A model generated the notes under the pieces. That model had not been told where the DNA came from and ran no database searches. It saw nothing but the letters and a program-made list of their open reading frames with translations. A stretch of DNA of 7,664 bases from Thermoplasmata archaeon (GTDB lineage Archaea; Thermoplasmatota; E2; UBA202; JdFR-43): the NCBI GenBank assembly GCA_021163175.1, contig JAGGXG010000047.1:1-7664 (forward strand), in the 5' to 3' direction. The position numbers and the translations under genes are program-made. Shown here in pieces: positions 6,426-7,664 of the stretch. Positions within the stretch are counted from its first letter, which is position 1. Each line of letters starts with the position of its first letter.

Positions 6426-6715
6426 CTAATCACTTCTCTCCAATCCATGTAAATTCTTATCACTCCATATGAAAGTATCAGAAGCCCAATCAATGAAAGG
6501 AAATAGGCAAGCAATCTCGCCGCCAAAACATCCTCTCCAATGAAAATCCATGGGAGCATGAAGAAAATATAGGCAAGCCACATGGCGAGTGCGCCCGCCA
6601 CCAGGATGGCGCCCCGCCTCACCCTTATAAATCGCATGAGAAGGTTGAAATAATATGACGAGATGGCTGGAAGGAGTAGCGATACTATAAAGAGAGCAAC
6701 CAATGGAATGAACAT
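6422..6715 (-). CDS. Small three-helix membrane protein, first gene of the signalling operon
   Basis: From the ATG at 6715 the product has 97 residues and three hydrophobic helices (about 3-25, 36-58, 66-86). The basic RFIRVRR loop (28-34) and the basic tail place the N-terminus outside and the C-terminus inside. An ATG at 6814 in the same frame would add 33 residues. I reject it because that extension overlaps the peptidase gene by 52 nt, is unlike a membrane lead, and would lie upstream of the TATA element at 6735-6745, whereas 6715 is ideally spaced for a leaderless start. The stop overlaps the kinase start in ATGA, so the two are co-translated. I do not recognise the family. Topology and loop spacing mirror the kinase N-terminus, so a partner or accessory subunit of the sensor is a reasonable inference. 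No catalytic motif is seen. Confidence 0.75.
   Translation of the reverse strand: MFIPLVALFIVSLLLPAISSYYFNLLMRFIRVRRGAILVAGALAMWLAYIFFMLPWIFIGEDVLAARLLAYFLSLIGLLILSYGVIRIYMDWREVIR
6429..6433 (-). promoter_or_regulatory. Probable Shine-Dalgarno for the histidine kinase
   Basis: The minus strand reads GGAGAGAAGTGATTAG before the kinase ATG (6425). GTGAT, three nt before the ATG, can pair with the extended anti-Shine-Dalgarno just as GGTGAT does for the KH gene; GGAG lies 12 nt away. The site lies in the last codons of the small membrane protein gene. Confidence 0.4.
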
Positions 6716-6734
6716 GATTTTAAAATTTATTTTG

Positions 6735-6745
6735 TTTAAAAATTT
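6735..6745 (-). promoter_or_regulatory. TATA-like promoter for the signalling operon
   Basis: The minus strand reads AAATTTTTAAA here, centred about 25 nt before the ATG at 6715. This is the same leaderless geometry as at the PDO and hydrolase genes. The T run in the same element could also act as the terminator of the upstream C25 peptidase gene, whose stop is only 18 nt away. Confidence 0.55.
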
Positions 6746-6762
6746 TGGGAAAAGGAGGGAGG

Positions 6763-7664
6763 TTAGCTTCCATAGCCTCCTATTTTGAGTGTCGGATCGC
6801 CCAGCAACACCCATTCTTCGACAGTCTTGCAGTCTATTTGGTCTTTCATTGTTTCAAAGTTTGCAACATAATCGGCTATTGCTCCAGAATGGGCATCGCC
6901 AACATATGTTGCATTTCTTTCACCTATTATCTTGAAAAATTGTGTATCAATCCATCCTCCATAGTGCTGTATGCAATCTGGTATGCCATCTTTATTGTCG
7001 TCATATACTGCTCCATAGCCCAAACCCGTGCATCCAATGCTTGCTATAGCTCCCTTATCTGGCATTCTCACAATCCACCAGCCCCAGCTTTCTGGAGACC
7101 ACTCTGATTTGTAATATGTCTCATATAACTCTTTTAAGTTAAAGTTTATGAGGTTTAGAACACTCACATTGAACTGGCTGTTGTGACAACCTCCAACGAC
7201 TAGAATCGGATACATTCCTTTGTTGGTGAGGTAATGCATATGGCTTACAAGCATCCCATTTATCCATGTATGATTGTGTGGCGGATGGGTTGCCCAGCTC
7301 ATTGGGTTCCCGTGTCCTTCAAAATCAACAAAACCTGCTCCCTGGCTTATTGCTGCAACAACATTCTTCCATGCAGTGTCTGGTGTTTGTCCTGCAAGCA
7401 AACTGCCATCTGAAGCCCATAACTTTACAGGTTCTATTCCAAGTGGTTTCATATATTCAAGCGATTTGTTTGTTGATATCTCACCCTCATAATATGGATC
7501 ATTTGGATCATCTGGAAAGGTGTCACCGCCAATAACAACCATTCTCTTGAACCAATCCTGCTGCATTGCATTGCTGTTCTCATATTCTATGATTTTATTC
7601 ACCATGTTTTTTACTTCTCCAACGCTTCTGCATGCTAGGCGACCAACATAAACATCTGGATTTA
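6763..7664 (-). CDS. C25 (gingipain-type) cysteine peptidase, C-terminal part
   Basis: The frame is open to the right edge, so the gene is cut at its 5' end; about 300 residues are visible. A methionine codon at 7605 is internal, since the codons beyond it read DVYVGRLACRSVGEVKNMV, a conserved C25 segment. The catalytic pair is present: the histidine in FEGHGN (codon 7312-7314) and the cysteine in VVGGCHN (codon 7186-7188). GAIASIGCTGLGYG and the family-typical end LLGDPTLKIG follow. Residues encoded near 6976-7002 (DDNKDGIPD) resemble a calcium-binding loop. C25 enzymes are secreted endopeptidases that digest extracellular protein; they are known from Aciduliprofundum and sediment Thermoplasmatota. 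The visible protein stops five residues after LKIG with no Ig-like domain or membrane anchor. A signal peptide and prodomain are expected outside the window. Confidence 0.9.
   Translation of the reverse strand, partial: NPDVYVGRLACRSVGEVKNMVNKIIEYENSNAMQQDWFKRMVVIGGDTFPDDPNDPYYEGEISTNKSLEYMKPLGIEPVKLWASDGSLLAGQTPDTAWKNVVAAISQGAGFVDFEGHGNPMSWATHPPHNHTWINGMLVSHMHYLTNKGMYPILVVGGCHNSQFNVSVLNLINFNLKELYETYYKSEWSPESWGWWIVRMPDKGAIASIGCTGLGYGAVYDDNKDGIPDCIQHYGGWIDTQFFKIIGERNATYVGDAHSGAIADYVANFETMKDQIDCKTVEEWVLLGDPTLKIGGYGS

Noticed and set aside
6716..6814. An N-terminal extension of the small membrane protein starting at 6814
   Set aside because: It overlaps the C25 peptidase coding region, lies upstream of a well-placed TATA element, and adds no membrane or signal features.
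1..7664. CRISPR arrays, tRNA genes, insertion sequences or long direct repeats
   Set aside because: Reading both strands showed no regularly spaced repeats, no tRNA T-arm motif in the intergenic gaps, and no transposase; the gaps are too short to hold such elements.

Overview
The window looks like an AT-rich euryarchaeal chromosome segment. Three archaeal/eukaryotic-type translation and ribosome-biogenesis genes (aIF1A, Rio1, Dim2-like KH protein) sit in the compact order common in archaea. Several genes have TATA-like elements centred about 22-25 nt before their ATG, which implies leaderless mRNAs. The codons are rich in ATA, AGA and AGG. A Pyrococcus-type protein disulfide oxidoreductase and a secreted gingipain-like C25 peptidase point to a protein-degrading, probably thermophilic or sediment-dwelling archaeon. 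A Thermoplasmatota relative (Aciduliprofundum or marine benthic group D type) is my inference and is not proven here.

Layout. Positions 77-1645 (+) hold aIF1A, rio1 and a two-KH-domain Dim2/Pno1-like gene, overlapping one another by 4 and 14 nt. This reads as one late small-subunit maturation and initiation operon. Positions 1664-2920 (-) encode a secreted class C beta-lactamase-fold serine hydrolase (family S12). It converges on the KH gene and is divergent from 3002-3652 (+), a two-CXXC protein disulfide oxidoreductase. An 80-nt region with two back-to-back TATA elements separates those two. Positions 3649-6715 (-) hold a three-gene signalling operon, read right to left: a 97-residue three-helix membrane protein, a membrane histidine kinase, and a response regulator built as receiver, DUF835-like middle domain and winged helix. 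Each junction is a 4-nt ATGA overlap. Positions 6763-7664 (-) carry the C-terminal part of a C25 (gingipain-type) cysteine peptidase whose start lies beyond the right edge.

How the genes relate. The first operon serves 30S maturation and initiation. The two exported hydrolases would act outside the cell. The disulfide oxidoreductase would maintain thiol/disulfide balance inside it. The signalling operon has its own promoter but lies just downstream of the peptidase, so it may sense an envelope or nutrient condition; that link is inference. The most unusual items are the regulator architecture, the uncharacterised sensor region of the kinase, and the small three-helix protein whose topology mirrors the kinase N-terminus.

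No tRNA, rRNA, CRISPR array, insertion sequence or gene-free stretch over 300 nt was seen. Coding density is very high, and the longest gap between genes is about 80 nt.
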